Origin: an uncultured bacterium
GTDB lineage: Bacteria > Verrucomicrobiota > Lentisphaeria > Victivallales > UBA1829
NCBI GenBank assembly: GCA_902780135.1
Contig: CACZEK010000008.1
Coordinates: 1-64,000, forward strand
DNA: 64,000 nucleotides
Reading direction: 5' to 3'
Part shown: piece after piece, positions 50,401 through 60,237 of the stretch
How positions within the stretch are numbered: the stretch's first letter is position 1
How the letters are laid out: each line of letters begins with the position of its first letter
Notes under the pieces: model-generated
The model's database searches: none
Told to the model about the DNA's origin: nothing
The model's input: only the letters and a program-made list of their open reading frames with translations
Translations under genes and position numbers: made by a program

Positions 50401-51821
50401 ATCGCCATCGGCTTCAGGATCACGTCCATGTCCTCGCGTGTGTACCCGAAGAAACGCTGCCTGCGCGTGAGGTCGTCTTCCGGCTGGGAGGCGGTGATGT
50501 CGGTGAAGAGGCCGTGGACGGAGAGGCGGTTTTCCTCGACCCAGCGGCGGTACGGCTTGCTGCGCGCCAGACGGTTCTTGACCTCGGAATCCGGCACGAT
50601 GCGATGGTTCTCCATGTCCAGCAGGATGATCTCGCCGGGTTTCAGCCTGCCCTTCAGCTCCACGTCCTCGGCGGGGATGTCCAGCACGCCGGTCTCGCTC
50701 GCGAGCACGAAAAGGCCGTCTTTACATTTTGTGTACCGTGCGGGACGCAGGCCGTTGCGGTCCAGGATCGCGCCCGCGTTCACGCCGTCGGAAAACGCGA
50801 TGGCGGCGGGGCCGTCCCACGGCTCCATGAGCGCGGAGTGATATTCGAAGAACCCGCGCACGTCGCGTCCCATATAATATTTCGCGCCCCACGCCTGCGG
50901 GATCAGCATCAGCATGGCGTGTTCCGGGGAACGCCCGGCGGCGACGAGCAATTCGAACATGTTGTCCAGCGAGGCGGAATCGCTTTGGCCGGGCTTGATC
51001 AGCGGAAGCAGTTTCGCGAGGTCGTCGCCGAACAGCCCGCTTTTCAGGAGGCGTTCGCGCGCCCGCATGGCGTTCAGGTTGCCGCGCAGGGTGTTGATCT
51101 CGCCGTTGTGCGCCAGGTAGCGGAACGGGTGCGCCAGCTGCCAGGTCGGGAAGGTGTTCGTGCTGTAGCGCTGGTGCACGATCGCGAGACGCGACCGGAA
51201 CAGCTCGTCGTCGAGGTCGGGATAGAACTGTTCCAGCTGGGTCGCCAGCAGCAGTCCTTTATAGACGATATTGCGCGAGGACATGCTGCAGATGTAAAGG
51301 TCGAGCTTGCGCTTCTCGATCAGGCGGCGCATCACGAAGAGCTTGCGCTCGAACGCCGCGTTGTCCTCGAAATCCCGTCCGTCGATGAAGAGCTGGCGGA
51401 TCACGGGCATGTTCTTGCGGGCGGTGCGCCCGATCTTCTCCGGCACGACCGGGACTTCGCGCCAGCCGAGGACGCCGCCGCCCTCCTCCCGGACGACCGC
51501 CTCGACAGCCTGTTCCGCGCCGAGTCCGCCGAAGATCATCGCCACGGCGTATTTGCCGGCTTCGGGCAGCTTCACGCCGGATTTCGCGCGGAAGAATTCG
51601 TCGGGCATGGAGAGCAGAAGCCCGGCGCCGTCGCCGGTCTCCGGGTCGCTCCCCGCCGCGCCGCGGTGCATCAGACGGCAAAGGATCGTAATGCCCTTTG
51701 TAACAATATCATGCGATGCGCGCCCGTTGAGGTCGGCGACCATGCCGACGCCGCACGCGTCGTGTTCCTGCCGCGGATCGTAAAGTCCCTGCGGATGCTG
51801 TCGGAAAATTTGCTGTTCCAT
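47409..51821 (-). CDS. gltB: Glutamate synthase large subunit
   Basis: A 1470-residue enzyme that makes two glutamates from glutamine and 2-oxoglutarate. After a 22-residue propeptide, Cys23 (DACGVGMV) becomes the N-terminal nucleophile of the class II amidotransferase domain. The central domain, the FMN/synthase barrel (MAQGAKPGEGGQLPG, SPPPHHDIYSIEDLAQL, SGHDGGTGASPL), the 3Fe-4S cysteines in CHSNTCPMGVATQ, and the C-terminal beta-helix (GGRVVVLGHVGVNFAAGMTGG) are all intact. Full family length. First gene behind a perfect sigma-54 promoter. Confidence 0.97.
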   Translation of the reverse strand: MEQQIFRQHPQGLYDPRQEHDACGVGMVADLNGRASHDIVTKGITILCRLMHRGAAGSDPETGDGAGLLLSMPDEFFRAKSGVKLPEAGKYAVAMIFGGLGAEQAVEAVVREEGGGVLGWREVPVVPEKIGRTARKNMPVIRQLFIDGRDFEDNAAFERKLFVMRRLIEKRKLDLYICSMSSRNIVYKGLLLATQLEQFYPDLDDELFRSRLAIVHQRYSTNTFPTWQLAHPFRYLAHNGEINTLRGNLNAMRARERLLKSGLFGDDLAKLLPLIKPGQSDSASLDNMFELLVAAGRSPEHAMLMLIPQAWGAKYYMGRDVRGFFEYHSALMEPWDGPAAIAFSDGVNAGAILDRNGLRPARYTKCKDGLFVLASETGVLDIPAEDVELKGRLKPGEIILLDMENHRIVPDSEVKNRLARSKPYRRWVEENRLSVHGLFTDITASQPEDDLTRRQRFFGYTREDMDVILKPMAMQGKEPVGSMGNDAALAVLSERPQLLFQYFKQLFAQVTNPPIDPIREELVMSLMTYIGNRGNILEETPEHARLIKLRRPVLTDDELRRLQNFGVQGYRSRTLSCGFPAEGGEAALRGALRSLEEQAVAAAKAGEHILILSDRDLPEGQAAIPSLLSCSAANRALVEAGLRPETGLIVQSGEVREVMHFALLLGYGATAVNPYLALATVSALANSGALGLDPVTAASNYINAVDKGLLKIMSKLGISTLRSYRSAQAFEAVGLNPDFLAEFLPGTASRVGGIGLAEIAHEAVLRASAAECAESPLLPGGGQYRYRKDGEAHLWTPESLGTFRQAVQKGDYGKFKEYSRMIDDQAHRLCTLRGLFQFKKTHAISVNEVESVESILKRFVSGAMSLGSLSPEAHECIAKAMNAVGAMSNSGEGGENAERFGTEFNSAIKQVASGRFGVTISYLRNARDIQIKMAQGAKPGEGGQLPGHKVNEFVAKIRHAMPGVTLISPPPHHDIYSIEDLAQLIYDLRNANPKARISVKLVSELGVGTVAAGVAKAHADVVLVSGHDGGTGASPLTSIKHAGLPWELGVAEAQQTLVLNGLRGKIKLQVDGQLKTGRDVVIAALLGAEEFGFATTILVCLGCVMMRQCHSNTCPMGVATQDPELRKRFAGKPEYIINFLRFIAQEVREHLASLGLHSLEEACGRSDLLETNHAVDFYKTIRLDFSKIFEQVKGGAVHFDASEAPYKLENFDRRAILPKLKLDGKKESVSAVITNSDRTAGAELAGIVAEKFGENTLAEDTIQVNLTGVAGQSFGAFLPKGVTLRLDGEANDFVGKGLSGGKIVIRPPESAGYPAEDNVIAGNVIGYGGTSGKIFLYGIAGERFAIRNSGMTLVAEGVGDHGCEYMTGGRVVVLGHVGVNFAAGMTGGLAYIYDEKGHFDLSCSTDGIDLESIESGTDAEHELKSLLEEYFHETGSKKAARMLSDWEQYRPKFVRIFPVEYRSALARAAR

Positions 51822-51870
51822 GTTTTTTGCCTTTCTTCGTCAAGTTCAAAAAGAAATAGATCGGCGGTAT

Positions 51871-51890
51871 TTAAGCAAATCCCGTGCCAA
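51871..51890 (-). promoter_or_regulatory. sigma-54 promoter of gltBD
   Basis: Minus strand TTGGCACGGGATTTGCT: GG at 51888-51887 and GC at 51876-51875, ten bases apart. It differs by one base from the glnK promoter core. Confidence 0.9.
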
Positions 51891-51923
51891 TGCTCGATTC
51901 AGCGGAAAACATGTCTTCCGGTT

Positions 51924-51969
51924 TTACAAGTTTTGTAATCGTGTAATCCCGCATTTACACATTTTGTAA
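51924..51969. promoter_or_regulatory. Two TTACA-N5-TGTAA palindromes between divergent sigma-54 promoters
   Basis: Sites at 51924-51938 and 51955-51969, centres 31 bp (about three helix turns) apart, with a GTGTAAT half-like site between. They lie 35-80 bp upstream of both the gltB and PurF-like sigma-54 promoters, where activator binding sites are expected. Which protein binds is not shown. Confidence 0.7.
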
Positions 51970-52001
51970 CGCCGGGTCCGCCGTTCCCGCCTCAAAGCCG
52001 T

Positions 52002-52019
52002 TTGGCATGTTTTATGCTT
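52002..52019 (+). promoter_or_regulatory. sigma-54 promoter of the PurF-like/carA/pyrG/carB operon
   Basis: TTGGCATGTTTTATGCTT: GG at 52004-52005 and GC at 52016-52017, ten bases apart; 60 bp upstream of the start codon at 52081. Confidence 0.85.
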
Positions 52020-52080
52020 TACTAGACCCCGGAAAACAATGTCAAAATCGTTTCAACTCCGTACCGAAAGGAACACCGCA

Positions 52081-53802
52081 ATGTCTGATGCGGTCAAACA
52101 TGAATGCGCAGTCGCGCTGCTCCGGCTCCGCAAGCCGCAGGAATACTATTTCAGCAAGTACGGCAGCGCCGACTACGGATTCAGCAAGATGGCGCTGCTG
52201 CTCGAAAAACAGCACAACCGCGGACAGGACGGCGCGGGGATCGCGTCGCTGGACCTCGCGCCGGAACCCGGCCTGCCGGCATACCGCGTGGAACGCTCCG
52301 CCGCATCGGAGGACCCGCTCGCCGACCTGCTGGGACGCTGCGGGGGCGCGCCGGGATTCGACGGCGGGCTCCTGCTGGGGCATCTGCGGTACGCGACGTA
52401 CGGGCGGCACGAGGAATCCGCCTGCCATCCGTTCGTTCACGATTCGAACTGCCTGCGCCGGACGCTGCTGCTCGCGGGGAATTTCAACCTCACGGGCGCG
52501 CACGACCTCTTTGACAAGTTTCTGAGGCTGGGACACCATCCGAAGAGCAAGGCGGACGGCTACCTGATCCTCCAGATCATCGCGCACTACCTGGAACAGG
52601 ACTCCAATCTTCACCCCGGTTCGCCGGACTGGGCGAAGATCCTGCGGCAGGCATTGAACGGGCTTGACGGCGCGTTCACGCTCTGCGGCTTCAACGGCGC
52701 GGGCGATGCTTTTACGATCCGGGACCCCCATGCGATACGTCCCGGATATTTTTATTTCGACGACGAGGTCTTCGCGGCGGCGAGCGAACGACCCGCGATC
52801 CAGGCGGCGTTCGACTGCGCCACGTCCGAAGTCATGGAGATCCCGCCGGGCAAGGCGGTGATCGCGCGTGCGGACGGCGGCGTGGAAATCCTCGACTGCC
52901 TGGACCAGGCGGAACGCCGCAGCTGCGTCTTCGAGCGCATCTACTTCTCGCGGCCGAACGACGCGGACATCCACCGGGAGCGCAAACGCCTGGGCAAGTC
53001 GCTGGTCCCGGCGGTGCTTCAGGCGGCGGACAACGATTTCGAAGCGACGTTCTTCAGCTACATCCCGAACTCCGCGCGCGTCAGCTTCCACGGCATGCTG
53101 GAAACGCTCTTCACGATGGCGGCGCATCAGGACCGGAGCGTGCGCTTCGGGGAGATCGCGGTCAAGGACGCGAAATTCCGCACGTTCATCGCCGACGCCG
53201 ACAGCCGCCGCGAGCTCTACATGCACGTCTACGACGTGACCTACGGGCTGATCCGGCCCGGCGTGGACACCCTGGTCGTGCTGGACGACTCCATCGTGCG
53301 CGGCAACACCATGCGCAACGCGATCCTGCCGATCCTCGACCGCCTCGGGCCGAAACGCGTCATCGTGGCGAGCTCAGCGCCCCCGGTCAAATACCCCGAC
53401 TGCTACGGCATCGACATGGCATGCGCGGGCGACCTGGCGGCGTTCCAGGCGGCGGTCGCGATCCTGAAACGGACCGGACGCGAAGACGTGCTGAACCGCG
53501 CATGCGAGGCGGCGCGGAAATCGCTGTCCGGCGGCGCGCCCAACGAAAACCACATGCGCGACATCTACGACGCCGTCGAGGAGGAGGAACTTCACGCGGA
53601 GATCGCGCGGCTCCTCACGCCGCCCGGACTCAAGGCGGAGCTCAAGGTCGTCTACCAGACCGTCGAGGCGCTGCATTCCTGCTGCACGGACTACCCCGGC
53701 GACTGGTATTTCACGGGGGACTATCCCACGCCCGGCGGCGTCCGCACCGCCAACCGCGCGCTGGTGAACTACATGGAAAACAATCAGGAAAGAGCATACT
53801 GA
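52081..53802 (+). CDS. Amidophosphoribosyltransferase-like protein (PurF family)
   Basis: A 573-residue enzyme of the PurF family, the form also common in Bacteroidota. A short propeptide (MSDAVKHE) precedes Cys9, the expected N-terminal nucleophile. The class II amidotransferase domain shows [15 protein letters not shown] and [11 protein letters not shown]. The phosphoribosyltransferase domain has the PRPP loop [19 protein letters not shown] near 391-409. The family makes phosphoribosylamine for purines. Placement as first gene of a sigma-54, pyrimidine-type operon is unusual. Start 52081 has AAAGGA; the longer frame lies within the promoter. Confidence 0.85.
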   Translation: MSDAVKHECAVALLRLRKPQEYYFSKYGSADYGFSKMALLLEKQHNRGQDGAGIASLDLAPEPGLPAYRVERSAASEDPLADLLGRCGGAPGFDGGLLLGHLRYATYGRHEESACHPFVHDSNCLRRTLLLAGNFNLTGAHDLFDKFLRLGHHPKSKADGYLILQIIAHYLEQDSNLHPGSPDWAKILRQALNGLDGAFTLCGFNGAGDAFTIRDPHAIRPGYFYFDDEVFAAASERPAIQAAFDCATSEVMEIPPGKAVIARADGGVEILDCLDQAERRSCVFERIYFSRPNDADIHRERKRLGKSLVPAVLQAADNDFEATFFSYIPNSARVSFHGMLETLFTMAAHQDRSVRFGEIAVKDAKFRTFIADADSRRELYMHVYDVTYGLIRPGVDTLVVLDDSIVRGNTMRNAILPILDRLGPKRVIVASSAPPVKYPDCYGIDMACAGDLAAFQAAVAILKRTGREDVLNRACEAARKSLSGGAPNENHMRDIYDAVEEEELHAEIARLLTPPGLKAELKVVYQTVEALHSCCTDYPGDWYFTGDYPTPGGVRTANRALVNYMENNQERAY

Positions 53803-53803
53803 A

Positions 53804-54922
53804 ATGAACGAATATCAGGATTTGTGGGAACGGCAGCGCGAACGGAAGGCGTTCCTCGCGCTCGCCGACGGGACGGTGTTTCACGGATACGCGTTCGGCG
53901 ATCCGCACGACCGCACGGGCGAAGCGGTGTTCAACACCGGCATGACCGGATACCAGGAGATCATTTCCGACCCGTCCTACGCGGGGCAGTTCGTGACGCT
54001 CACGACGGCGGAGGTCGGCAACTACGGCTGCACGCAGGAGGACATGGAGTCGCGGAGCCTCTTCCTGAACGGCCTGATCGTGCAGGAACTCAACCCCGCC
54101 TCGAACTGGCGTTCCCGCGAGGAGCTGTCCGCGATCATGGCGCGCTACGGCAAGCCCGGCCTCGCCGGGGTCGACACGCGCGCGCTGACCTTGCATCTGC
54201 GTACGAACGGCAGCCAGAAAGCCTATCTGCATGTGAGCGAGGAGGCGATTTCGGAGGAAGAAGCCGTGAAGCGGGCGCAGGCGTGGGAGGGCCTGGAAGG
54301 GCAGGACTACGCATCCGTCGTGACGACGCCGGTCCCGTACGACTGGAACGACGAGGGAGAATTCCATGTGGTCGTGTACGATTTCGGCGTGAAATACAAC
54401 ATCCTGCGGATGCTCGCCGCGCGCGGCATGCGCGTGACGGTCGTCCCCGCCTCGACGCCGCCCGAAGAAGTCCTGGCAGCGAAACCGGACGGCATCTTCC
54501 TCTCCAACGGCCCCGCCGACCCGTCCGCCGTGACCTACGCCATCGAAAACATCCGCGTCCTGCTGGGACACAAGATCCCGACGATGGGGATCTGCCTCGG
54601 GCACCAGCTGCTCGGGCTGGCGTGCGGCGCGAAGTGCGGCCGCCTGAAATTCGGGCATCACGGCTGCAACCACCCCGTCAGGAACATCCTGACCGGCGAG
54701 GTCGCGATCTCCAGCCAGAACCACAATTTCGCGCTGGCGGACCTGCCCGCCGAGCTTGAGCTCACGCACATCAATCTCAACGACAATACGATAGAAGGGA
54801 TCCGCCACAAAACGCTCCCCGCGTTCAGCGTGCAGTACCACCCGGAGGCAGCTCCCGGTCCGCACGACGCCGCGGGGCTTTTCGACGCGTTCCGCAAACT
54901 CATGGAGGAAAAAAGAGCATGA
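53804..54922 (+). CDS. carA: Carbamoyl-phosphate synthase small chain
   Basis: A 372-residue class I amidotransferase. The N-terminal domain shows [21 protein letters not shown] near 43-63. The amidotransferase domain has [10 protein letters not shown], the nucleophile in [11 protein letters not shown] near 261-271, and [14 protein letters not shown] near 343-356 (His-Glu). It supplies ammonia from glutamine to CarB. It starts one base after the PurF-like stop and overlaps pyrG by 4 bp (ATGA). Confidence 0.96.
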   Translation: MNEYQDLWERQRERKAFLALADGTVFHGYAFGDPHDRTGEAVFNTGMTGYQEIISDPSYAGQFVTLTTAEVGNYGCTQEDMESRSLFLNGLIVQELNPASNWRSREELSAIMARYGKPGLAGVDTRALTLHLRTNGSQKAYLHVSEEAISEEEAVKRAQAWEGLEGQDYASVVTTPVPYDWNDEGEFHVVVYDFGVKYNILRMLAARGMRVTVVPASTPPEEVLAAKPDGIFLSNGPADPSAVTYAIENIRVLLGHKIPTMGICLGHQLLGLACGAKCGRLKFGHHGCNHPVRNILTGEVAISSQNHNFALADLPAELELTHINLNDNTIEGIRHKTLPAFSVQYHPEAAPGPHDAAGLFDAFRKLMEEKRA

Positions 54923-56538
54923 AAACGAAACACATCTTCATCACGGGCGGAGTCGTCTCCAGCCTCGGCAAAGGCATCACCGGAGCCGCCCTCGCATTCC
55001 TCCTGAAACAGCGCGGATACCGCGTGGCGATGCAGAAGCTCGACCCGTATCTGAACGTGGACCCCGGCACCATGAGCCCGTACCAGCACGGCGAAGTCTT
55101 CGTGACCGACGACGGCGCGGAAACCGACCTCGACCTCGGCCACTACGAACGCATCGCCGGCGTCACGTGCTCCCACGCCAGCAACTACACCTCCGGCAGG
55201 ATCTACGGCAGCGTCATCGCACGCGAACGCGCCGGCGGCTACCTCGGCGGCACCGTGCAGGTCGTCCCCCACATCACCGACGAGATCAAGGCGGCGATCC
55301 GCTCGCTGGAGAGCGACGACGTGGACATCGCGATCACGGAGATCGGCGGCACCACGGGCGACATCGAAAGCCTGCCGTTCCAGGAGGCCACCCGCCAGTT
55401 CAAGCTGGAGGCCCCCGCGGGCGACGCGATCTTCATCCACCTCACGCTCGTGCCGTTCATCCGCGCGGCGAAGGAACTGAAGACGAAGCCCAGCCAGCAC
55501 TCCGTGGCCGCGCTCCGCAGCATCGGCATCGTGCCGGACATCCTCGTGTGCCGGTCCGAGGTGCCGATGGAGGAGGAGCACCTGAACAAGCTGTCGCTCT
55601 TCTGCAACGTGCGGCGCGAGTGCGTGATCGAGGAGCTGGACGTGCAGAACTCCATTTACGAGGTGCCGCTGGAGCTGGAGGAACAGCAGTTCGACACGCG
55701 CGTGCTGGAACTGCTTCACCTGGAGCCGCGCACCATCGACCTGAACGGCTACTGCAAGTGGCTGGAAGGCGTGCTGCACCCGCGGAACAAATGCACGATC
55801 GCGGTCGTCGGCAAGTACATCCGCCACCAGGACGCCTACAAGAGCATCTACGAATCGCTCAGCCACGCAGGGATCAAGCATTCCTGCAAGGTCGACGTCC
55901 GCAAGATCGAATCCGAGGAATTCATGAGCTCCGATCCGGCCGCGCTGCTGAACGGCGTGGACGGCATCCTGGTGCCCGGCGGATTCGGGACGCGCGGCGT
56001 GGACGGCAAGATCAAAGCCATCGAATACGCCCGCACGCACAAGATACCGTTCCTGGGCATCTGCCTGGGCATGCAGTGCGCCGTGATCGAGTTCGCGCGG
56101 GACGTCCTCGGCCTCGCCGACGCCGACAGCTCCGAGTTCAACGAGCATACGACGAACCCCGTCATCGACCTCATGGACGAACAGCGCACCATTCACGACA
56201 AGGGCGGCACCATGCGCCTCGGCGCGTACGACTGCGACCTGGTCCCCGGCTCGCTCGCGGAACGCCTCTACGGCGAGGCGCACATCCGCGAACGCCACCG
56301 CCACCGCTACGAGTTCAATCCGAAGTACCGCGACGCGCTCGAATCCGCCGGACTGCACATCAGCGGCGTGAATCCGCAGCGCGGCCTCGTGGAGATCGTC
56401 GAGATCCCGGACCACCCGTTCTTCATCGGCTGCCAGTTCCACCCCGAATTCAAATCCCGCCCCATGCACGCGCATCCGCTCTTCGACGGGCTCGTGGAAG
56501 CGGCGCTGAAAGGTCGTCAAAATGCCGAAACGCACTGA
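54919..56538 (+). CDS. pyrG: CTP synthase
   Basis: A 539-residue enzyme. The synthetase domain begins [17 protein letters not shown] (residues 4-20) with [16 protein letters not shown] and the [20 protein letters not shown] stretch. The glutamine amidotransferase domain has [13 protein letters not shown], nucleophile Cys in LGICLGMQ near 379-386, and FHPEFKSRP near the end. It aminates UTP with glutamine-derived ammonia. It sits between carA and carB, overlapping carB by 17 bp. Confidence 0.97.
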   Translation: MKTKHIFITGGVVSSLGKGITGAALAFLLKQRGYRVAMQKLDPYLNVDPGTMSPYQHGEVFVTDDGAETDLDLGHYERIAGVTCSHASNYTSGRIYGSVIARERAGGYLGGTVQVVPHITDEIKAAIRSLESDDVDIAITEIGGTTGDIESLPFQEATRQFKLEAPAGDAIFIHLTLVPFIRAAKELKTKPSQHSVAALRSIGIVPDILVCRSEVPMEEEHLNKLSLFCNVRRECVIEELDVQNSIYEVPLELEEQQFDTRVLELLHLEPRTIDLNGYCKWLEGVLHPRNKCTIAVVGKYIRHQDAYKSIYESLSHAGIKHSCKVDVRKIESEEFMSSDPAALLNGVDGILVPGGFGTRGVDGKIKAIEYARTHKIPFLGICLGMQCAVIEFARDVLGLADADSSEFNEHTTNPVIDLMDEQRTIHDKGGTMRLGAYDCDLVPGSLAERLYGEAHIRERHRHRYEFNPKYRDALESAGLHISGVNPQRGLVEIVEIPDHPFFIGCQFHPEFKSRPMHAHPLFDGLVEAALKGRQNAETH

Positions 56539-59500
56539 CATCCAGAAGATCCTGCTGATCGGGTCCGGCCCGATCGTCATCGGCCAGGGCTGCGAGTTCG
56601 ACTATTCCGGCGTGCAGGCATGCAAGGTGCTGAAACAGGACGGGTTCGAGGTCGTGCTCGTGAACTCCAACCCGGCGACCGTCATGACCGACCCCGAGCT
56701 CGCCGACCGCACCTACATCGAACCGCTCACGTGCGACATCCTCCACGAGATCATCCGGCGCGAACGCCCGGACGCCATATTGCCGACGCTCGGCGGCCAG
56801 ACCGCGCTGAACCTCGCCATGGAGCTGAACAAGAACGGCATCCTGAAACGCTACCACGTCGAGCTGATCGGCGCCAGCGCGGACGCCATCGCGCGCGCCG
56901 AGGACCGCCAGCTCTTCAAGAAGACCATGCAGGACCTCGGGCTCGACCTGCCGCAGTCCGGCTCCGCGCACTCCGAAAGCGAGGCGGACGCCATCGCGCG
57001 CACCATCGGCACGTGGCCGCTCATCATCCGGCCCGGGTTCACGCTCGGCGGAACGGGCGGCGGCATCGCGCACGACGAGGAGGAATTCCGCGAGATCGTG
57101 CGGCGCGGCCTGGAAGCCAGCCTCAACCACGAGGTCCTGATCGAAGAATCCCTGCTCGGATGGAAAGAATTCGAAATGGAGGTCATGCGCGACAAGAAAG
57201 GCTCCAGCGTCATCGTCTGCTCCATCGAAAACCTCGACCCGATGGGCGTCCACACCGGCGACTCCATCACCGTCGCGCCCATCCAGACGCTCACCGACCG
57301 CGAATACCAGGAGATGCGCGACGACTCCCTGCGCGTGCTCGCCGCGATCGGCGTGGAGACCGGCGGGTCGAACGTGCAGTGGGCGGTCAACCCGGACACC
57401 GGACGCCGCATCATCATCGAGATGAACCCGCGCGTGTCGCGTTCGAGCGCGCTCGCATCGAAGGCGACCGGATTCCCCATCGCGAAGATCGCCGCCAAGC
57501 TCGCGGTCGGCTACACGCTGGACGAGCTCCGCAACGACATCACGGGCAGCACGCCGAGCTGCTTCGAACCCGCGCTCGACTATATCGTGACGAAGATCCC
57601 GCGGTTCACGTTCGAGAAGTTCCCCGCCGCCGACCCCACGCTCGGCACCCAGATGAAGTCCGTCGGCGAGGTCATGGCGATCGGCCGCAACTTCAAACAG
57701 AGCCTCCAGAAAGCGCTGCGTTCGCTCGAAACGGGCCGTGCCGGGTTCGGCGCGGACGGCAAGGACGCGGCGTTCGAGTCCGCCCCGGACGAGGTGCTGG
57801 AGGAAAAGCTCGTGAAGCCGAACGCGGACCGCATTTTCTGGCTGCGCGCGGCGTTCAAGCGCGGCTGGGACGTCGAAAAAGTCTTCTCCCTCACGAAGAT
57901 CGACCGCTTCTTCCTGCGGCATCTGCGCGAACTCGCCATGTTCGAGGACGAGATCGCGTCCGCCGGGACGCTCGACGGCCTCGCCGCCGATCCTGCTCTG
58001 TTCAGACAGGCGAAGGAATTCGGGTTCAGCGACCGCCAGATCGCGTTCCTGCTGCACGCGACCGAATCCGCCGTCGCCGCGAAACGCAAACAATCAGGCC
58101 TGGTGCCGAGCTTCGGCGCGGTCGACACCTGCGCGGGCGAATTCGAGGCGATCACGCCGTATTACTACAGCTCCTACGCGGACGCGGGCGAACCCGTGCG
58201 CCCGAGGGGCGACAAAAAGTCGATCATGGTGCTGGGCGGCGGCCCGAACCGCATCGGACAGGGCATCGAGTTCGACTACTGCTGCTGCCACGCGGCGTTC
58301 GCGCTGCGCAAGGCGGGCTATGAGGTCGTGATGGTGAACTCCAACCCGGAGACCGTCTCCACCGACTACGACACCAGCGACAAGCTCTACTTCGAGCCGC
58401 TCACGCTCGAGGACATCATGCACATCTACGAGCGCGAACAGTGTTCCGGCGTGATCGTGCAGTTCGGCGGGCAGACGCCGCTGAACCTGGCGCAGGCGCT
58501 GAAGGCCGCCGGAGCGAACGTGATCGGCACCAGCCCGGACGACATCGACCTCGCCGAGGACCGCGACTACTTCAAGCAGCTCGCCACGAAGATCGGCATC
58601 CTCCAGCCGGAAAGCGGCATCGCGCACACCGTGGACGAGGCGCTCGCCATCGCGGAACAGATCGGCTACCCCGTGCTCGTGCGGCCGAGTTTCGTGCTCG
58701 GCGGACGCGGCATGGTGATCGTCTACAAGGAAAAATACCTGCGCAAGTTCGCCGAGGAGGCGGCGCGCGTCGCCGAGGGGAAGCCCATCCTCATCGACCG
58801 GTTCCTGGAGAACGCGATCGAGCTGGACGTGGACTGCATTTCCGACGGCGAGACGACCGTGATCGGCGCGATCCTGGAGCACGTCGAGCCCGCGGGATGC
58901 CATTCCGGCGACTCCGCCAGCGTGACCCCGCCGATGAACCTGTCCCGGGAGATCCTGGAGCAGATCCGCGTCTACGCCCGCGAGTTCGCCGCCGCGCTCC
59001 ATGTGAACGGGCTCATGAACATGCAGCTCGCGGTCAAGGACAATAAGATCTACATGATCGAGGTCAATCCGCGCGCGTCCCGCACGATCCCGTTCGTCAG
59101 CAAGGCGATCGGCGTGCACCTCGCCGGACTCGCCGCGCTCTGCATGACCGGGCGCAAGCTCGCCGACCTCGGATTCACGCGCGAAGTCGTGCTGCCGTAT
59201 ACCGCCGTGAAGGAGGCCGTGTTCCCGTTCGTGAAGTTCCCCGGCGTCGACATCGTGCTGACCCCGGAGATGAAGTCGACGGGCGAGGTGATGTGCCTCG
59301 ACCCCGACTGGGGAATCGCGTACCTGAAAAGCCAGCTCGCCGCCGGGTCGCGCCTGCCGAAACAGGGCAGCGTGTTCCTGTCGGTCCGCGACCAGGACAA
59401 GCCGCGCATCGTGGACGTCGCGCGCAAGCTCGTGGACCTCGGATTCCGGCTGTACGCCACGCTCGGCACCTCCACGCTGCTCTGCAACGAGGGCATCCGC

Positions 59501-59794
59501 GTGAACGCGCTCTTCCGCATCTCGAAGGGGCGTCCGAACCTGCTCGACCTCATCCACGAGGGCGAGATCCAGTGGGTCATCAACACCTCGGAAAACGGCG
59601 CGGAAGCCATGGTCGACGAAATCCGCATGCGCTCCAAGTCGATCGCGGCGGGAATCCCGATCACCACGACCATCGCGGGCGCGGAAGCCGCCGTCGACGG
59701 CCTGCGCGACCAGCTCGAATTCGGGCGTTTCGAGGTCAGCTGCCTCCAGGAATACCACCGCCACATCCAGCAGGCCGCGTGCACTCGGGAATGA
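56522..59794 (+). CDS. carB: Carbamoyl-phosphate synthase large chain
   Basis: A 1090-residue protein, close to the family's usual 1070. The two homologous ATP-grasp halves are clear: [17 protein letters not shown] and [17 protein letters not shown] open the halves, [12 protein letters not shown] and [11 protein letters not shown] mark the ATP sites, and [18 protein letters not shown] and [18 protein letters not shown] close them. The C-terminal allosteric MGS-like domain (about 945-1090) contains [16 protein letters not shown] and ATLGTST. It makes carbamoyl phosphate for arginine and pyrimidines. Last gene of the sigma-54 operon. Confidence 0.97.
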   Translation: MPKRTDIQKILLIGSGPIVIGQGCEFDYSGVQACKVLKQDGFEVVLVNSNPATVMTDPELADRTYIEPLTCDILHEIIRRERPDAILPTLGGQTALNLAMELNKNGILKRYHVELIGASADAIARAEDRQLFKKTMQDLGLDLPQSGSAHSESEADAIARTIGTWPLIIRPGFTLGGTGGGIAHDEEEFREIVRRGLEASLNHEVLIEESLLGWKEFEMEVMRDKKGSSVIVCSIENLDPMGVHTGDSITVAPIQTLTDREYQEMRDDSLRVLAAIGVETGGSNVQWAVNPDTGRRIIIEMNPRVSRSSALASKATGFPIAKIAAKLAVGYTLDELRNDITGSTPSCFEPALDYIVTKIPRFTFEKFPAADPTLGTQMKSVGEVMAIGRNFKQSLQKALRSLETGRAGFGADGKDAAFESAPDEVLEEKLVKPNADRIFWLRAAFKRGWDVEKVFSLTKIDRFFLRHLRELAMFEDEIASAGTLDGLAADPALFRQAKEFGFSDRQIAFLLHATESAVAAKRKQSGLVPSFGAVDTCAGEFEAITPYYYSSYADAGEPVRPRGDKKSIMVLGGGPNRIGQGIEFDYCCCHAAFALRKAGYEVVMVNSNPETVSTDYDTSDKLYFEPLTLEDIMHIYEREQCSGVIVQFGGQTPLNLAQALKAAGANVIGTSPDDIDLAEDRDYFKQLATKIGILQPESGIAHTVDEALAIAEQIGYPVLVRPSFVLGGRGMVIVYKEKYLRKFAEEAARVAEGKPILIDRFLENAIELDVDCISDGETTVIGAILEHVEPAGCHSGDSASVTPPMNLSREILEQIRVYAREFAAALHVNGLMNMQLAVKDNKIYMIEVNPRASRTIPFVSKAIGVHLAGLAALCMTGRKLADLGFTREVVLPYTAVKEAVFPFVKFPGVDIVLTPEMKSTGEVMCLDPDWGIAYLKSQLAAGSRLPKQGSVFLSVRDQDKPRIVDVARKLVDLGFRLYATLGTSTLLCNEGIRVNALFRISKGRPNLLDLIHEGEIQWVINTSENGAEAMVDEIRMRSKSIAAGIPITTTIAGAEAAVDGLRDQLEFGRFEVSCLQEYHRHIQQAACTRE

Positions 59795-59943
59795 CGGCTC
59801 CGCTCCGTTGAGACAGGCATGACCGCACGCGACATCAAGGCCCAGGGGGCATGCGGATGACGAAAGGAATCCCGCGCGCCCCCGATTCATAAAATACACG
59901 TTTATTTGCAGTTATATTTTTTGCAAAAAGACGAGAACCGCGG

Positions 59944-59972
59944 TTGACTTTTTCGGGAAACGGGTGTAGATT
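59944..59972 (+). promoter_or_regulatory. Promoter of the phe leader operon
   Basis: TTGACT (59944-59949), 17 bp, TAGATT (59967-59972). It is nearly identical over about 70 bp to the trp promoter region. Confidence 0.85.
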
Positions 59973-59981
59973 AATAGCATT

Positions 59982-60047
59982 ATGAAAACTTATTCCGTGA
60001 ACAGCAGCATTCGATTTTACGGCTTCTTCTGGCGATTTAACGCCTGA
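59982..60047 (+). CDS. pheL: Phe-rich leader peptide (pheL-like)
   Basis: A 21-residue frame starting MKTYSVNSS and containing FYGFFWRF near residues 12-19 (four Phe, one Tyr, one Trp), then TGA. ATG lies nine bases after the -10 box, so no ribosome site exists. It precedes an attenuator and the DAHP synthase::prephenate dehydratase gene, whose product leads to phenylalanine. Confidence 0.88.
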   Translation: MKTYSVNSSIRFYGFFWRFNA

Positions 60048-60122
60048 CGAAGCCCGTTTGCACGTGTACACGCGAAAGCCATGAAACCAGACGGGTTCTG
60101 CCTCGAATAAGGCACGACCCGT
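60019..60122 (+). promoter_or_regulatory. phe attenuator, alternative RNA pairings
   Basis: Segment 1 ACGGCTTC (60019-60026, inside the leader codons) pairs with GAAGC-C-CGT (60049-60057, one bulge). Segment 2 AGCCCGTTT (60051-60059) can instead pair with segment 3 AGACGGGTT (60089-60097), nine pairs with two G-U. Segment 3 is the 5' arm of the terminator 60091-60122. This is the same logic as in the trp leader. Confidence 0.75.
60091..60122 (+). terminator. phe leader terminator 1 (attenuator hairpin)
   Basis: Stem ACGGGT/ACCCGT, a symmetric internal loop, then GCCT/AGGC with a 6-nt loop, followed by a T-rich tract at 60122-60131 (one C inside). Confidence 0.75.
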
Positions 60123-60145
60123 TTTCTTTTTCCCAGCAGACACAG

Positions 60146-60175
60146 CCGCATCCGGGCCGATCGACCCGAATGCGG
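60146..60175 (+). terminator. phe leader terminator 2
   Basis: Stem CCGCAT/ATGCGG, one mismatch, CGGG/CCCG, loop, then TTTTTCTTTTT. Homologous to trp leader terminator 3. Confidence 0.8.
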
Positions 60176-60237
60176 TTTTTCTTTTTCCGGAAACGACTTC
60201 TCAAACACACAACATACACAACACAAAGGACAGCAAA

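Noticed and set aside
44652..51938. A 2428-codon open frame on the plus strand
   Set aside because: It is the antisense of gltBD and the NifA-like gene; high GC at third codon positions keeps the opposite frame open. No protein motifs, and its composition is unlike its neighbours.
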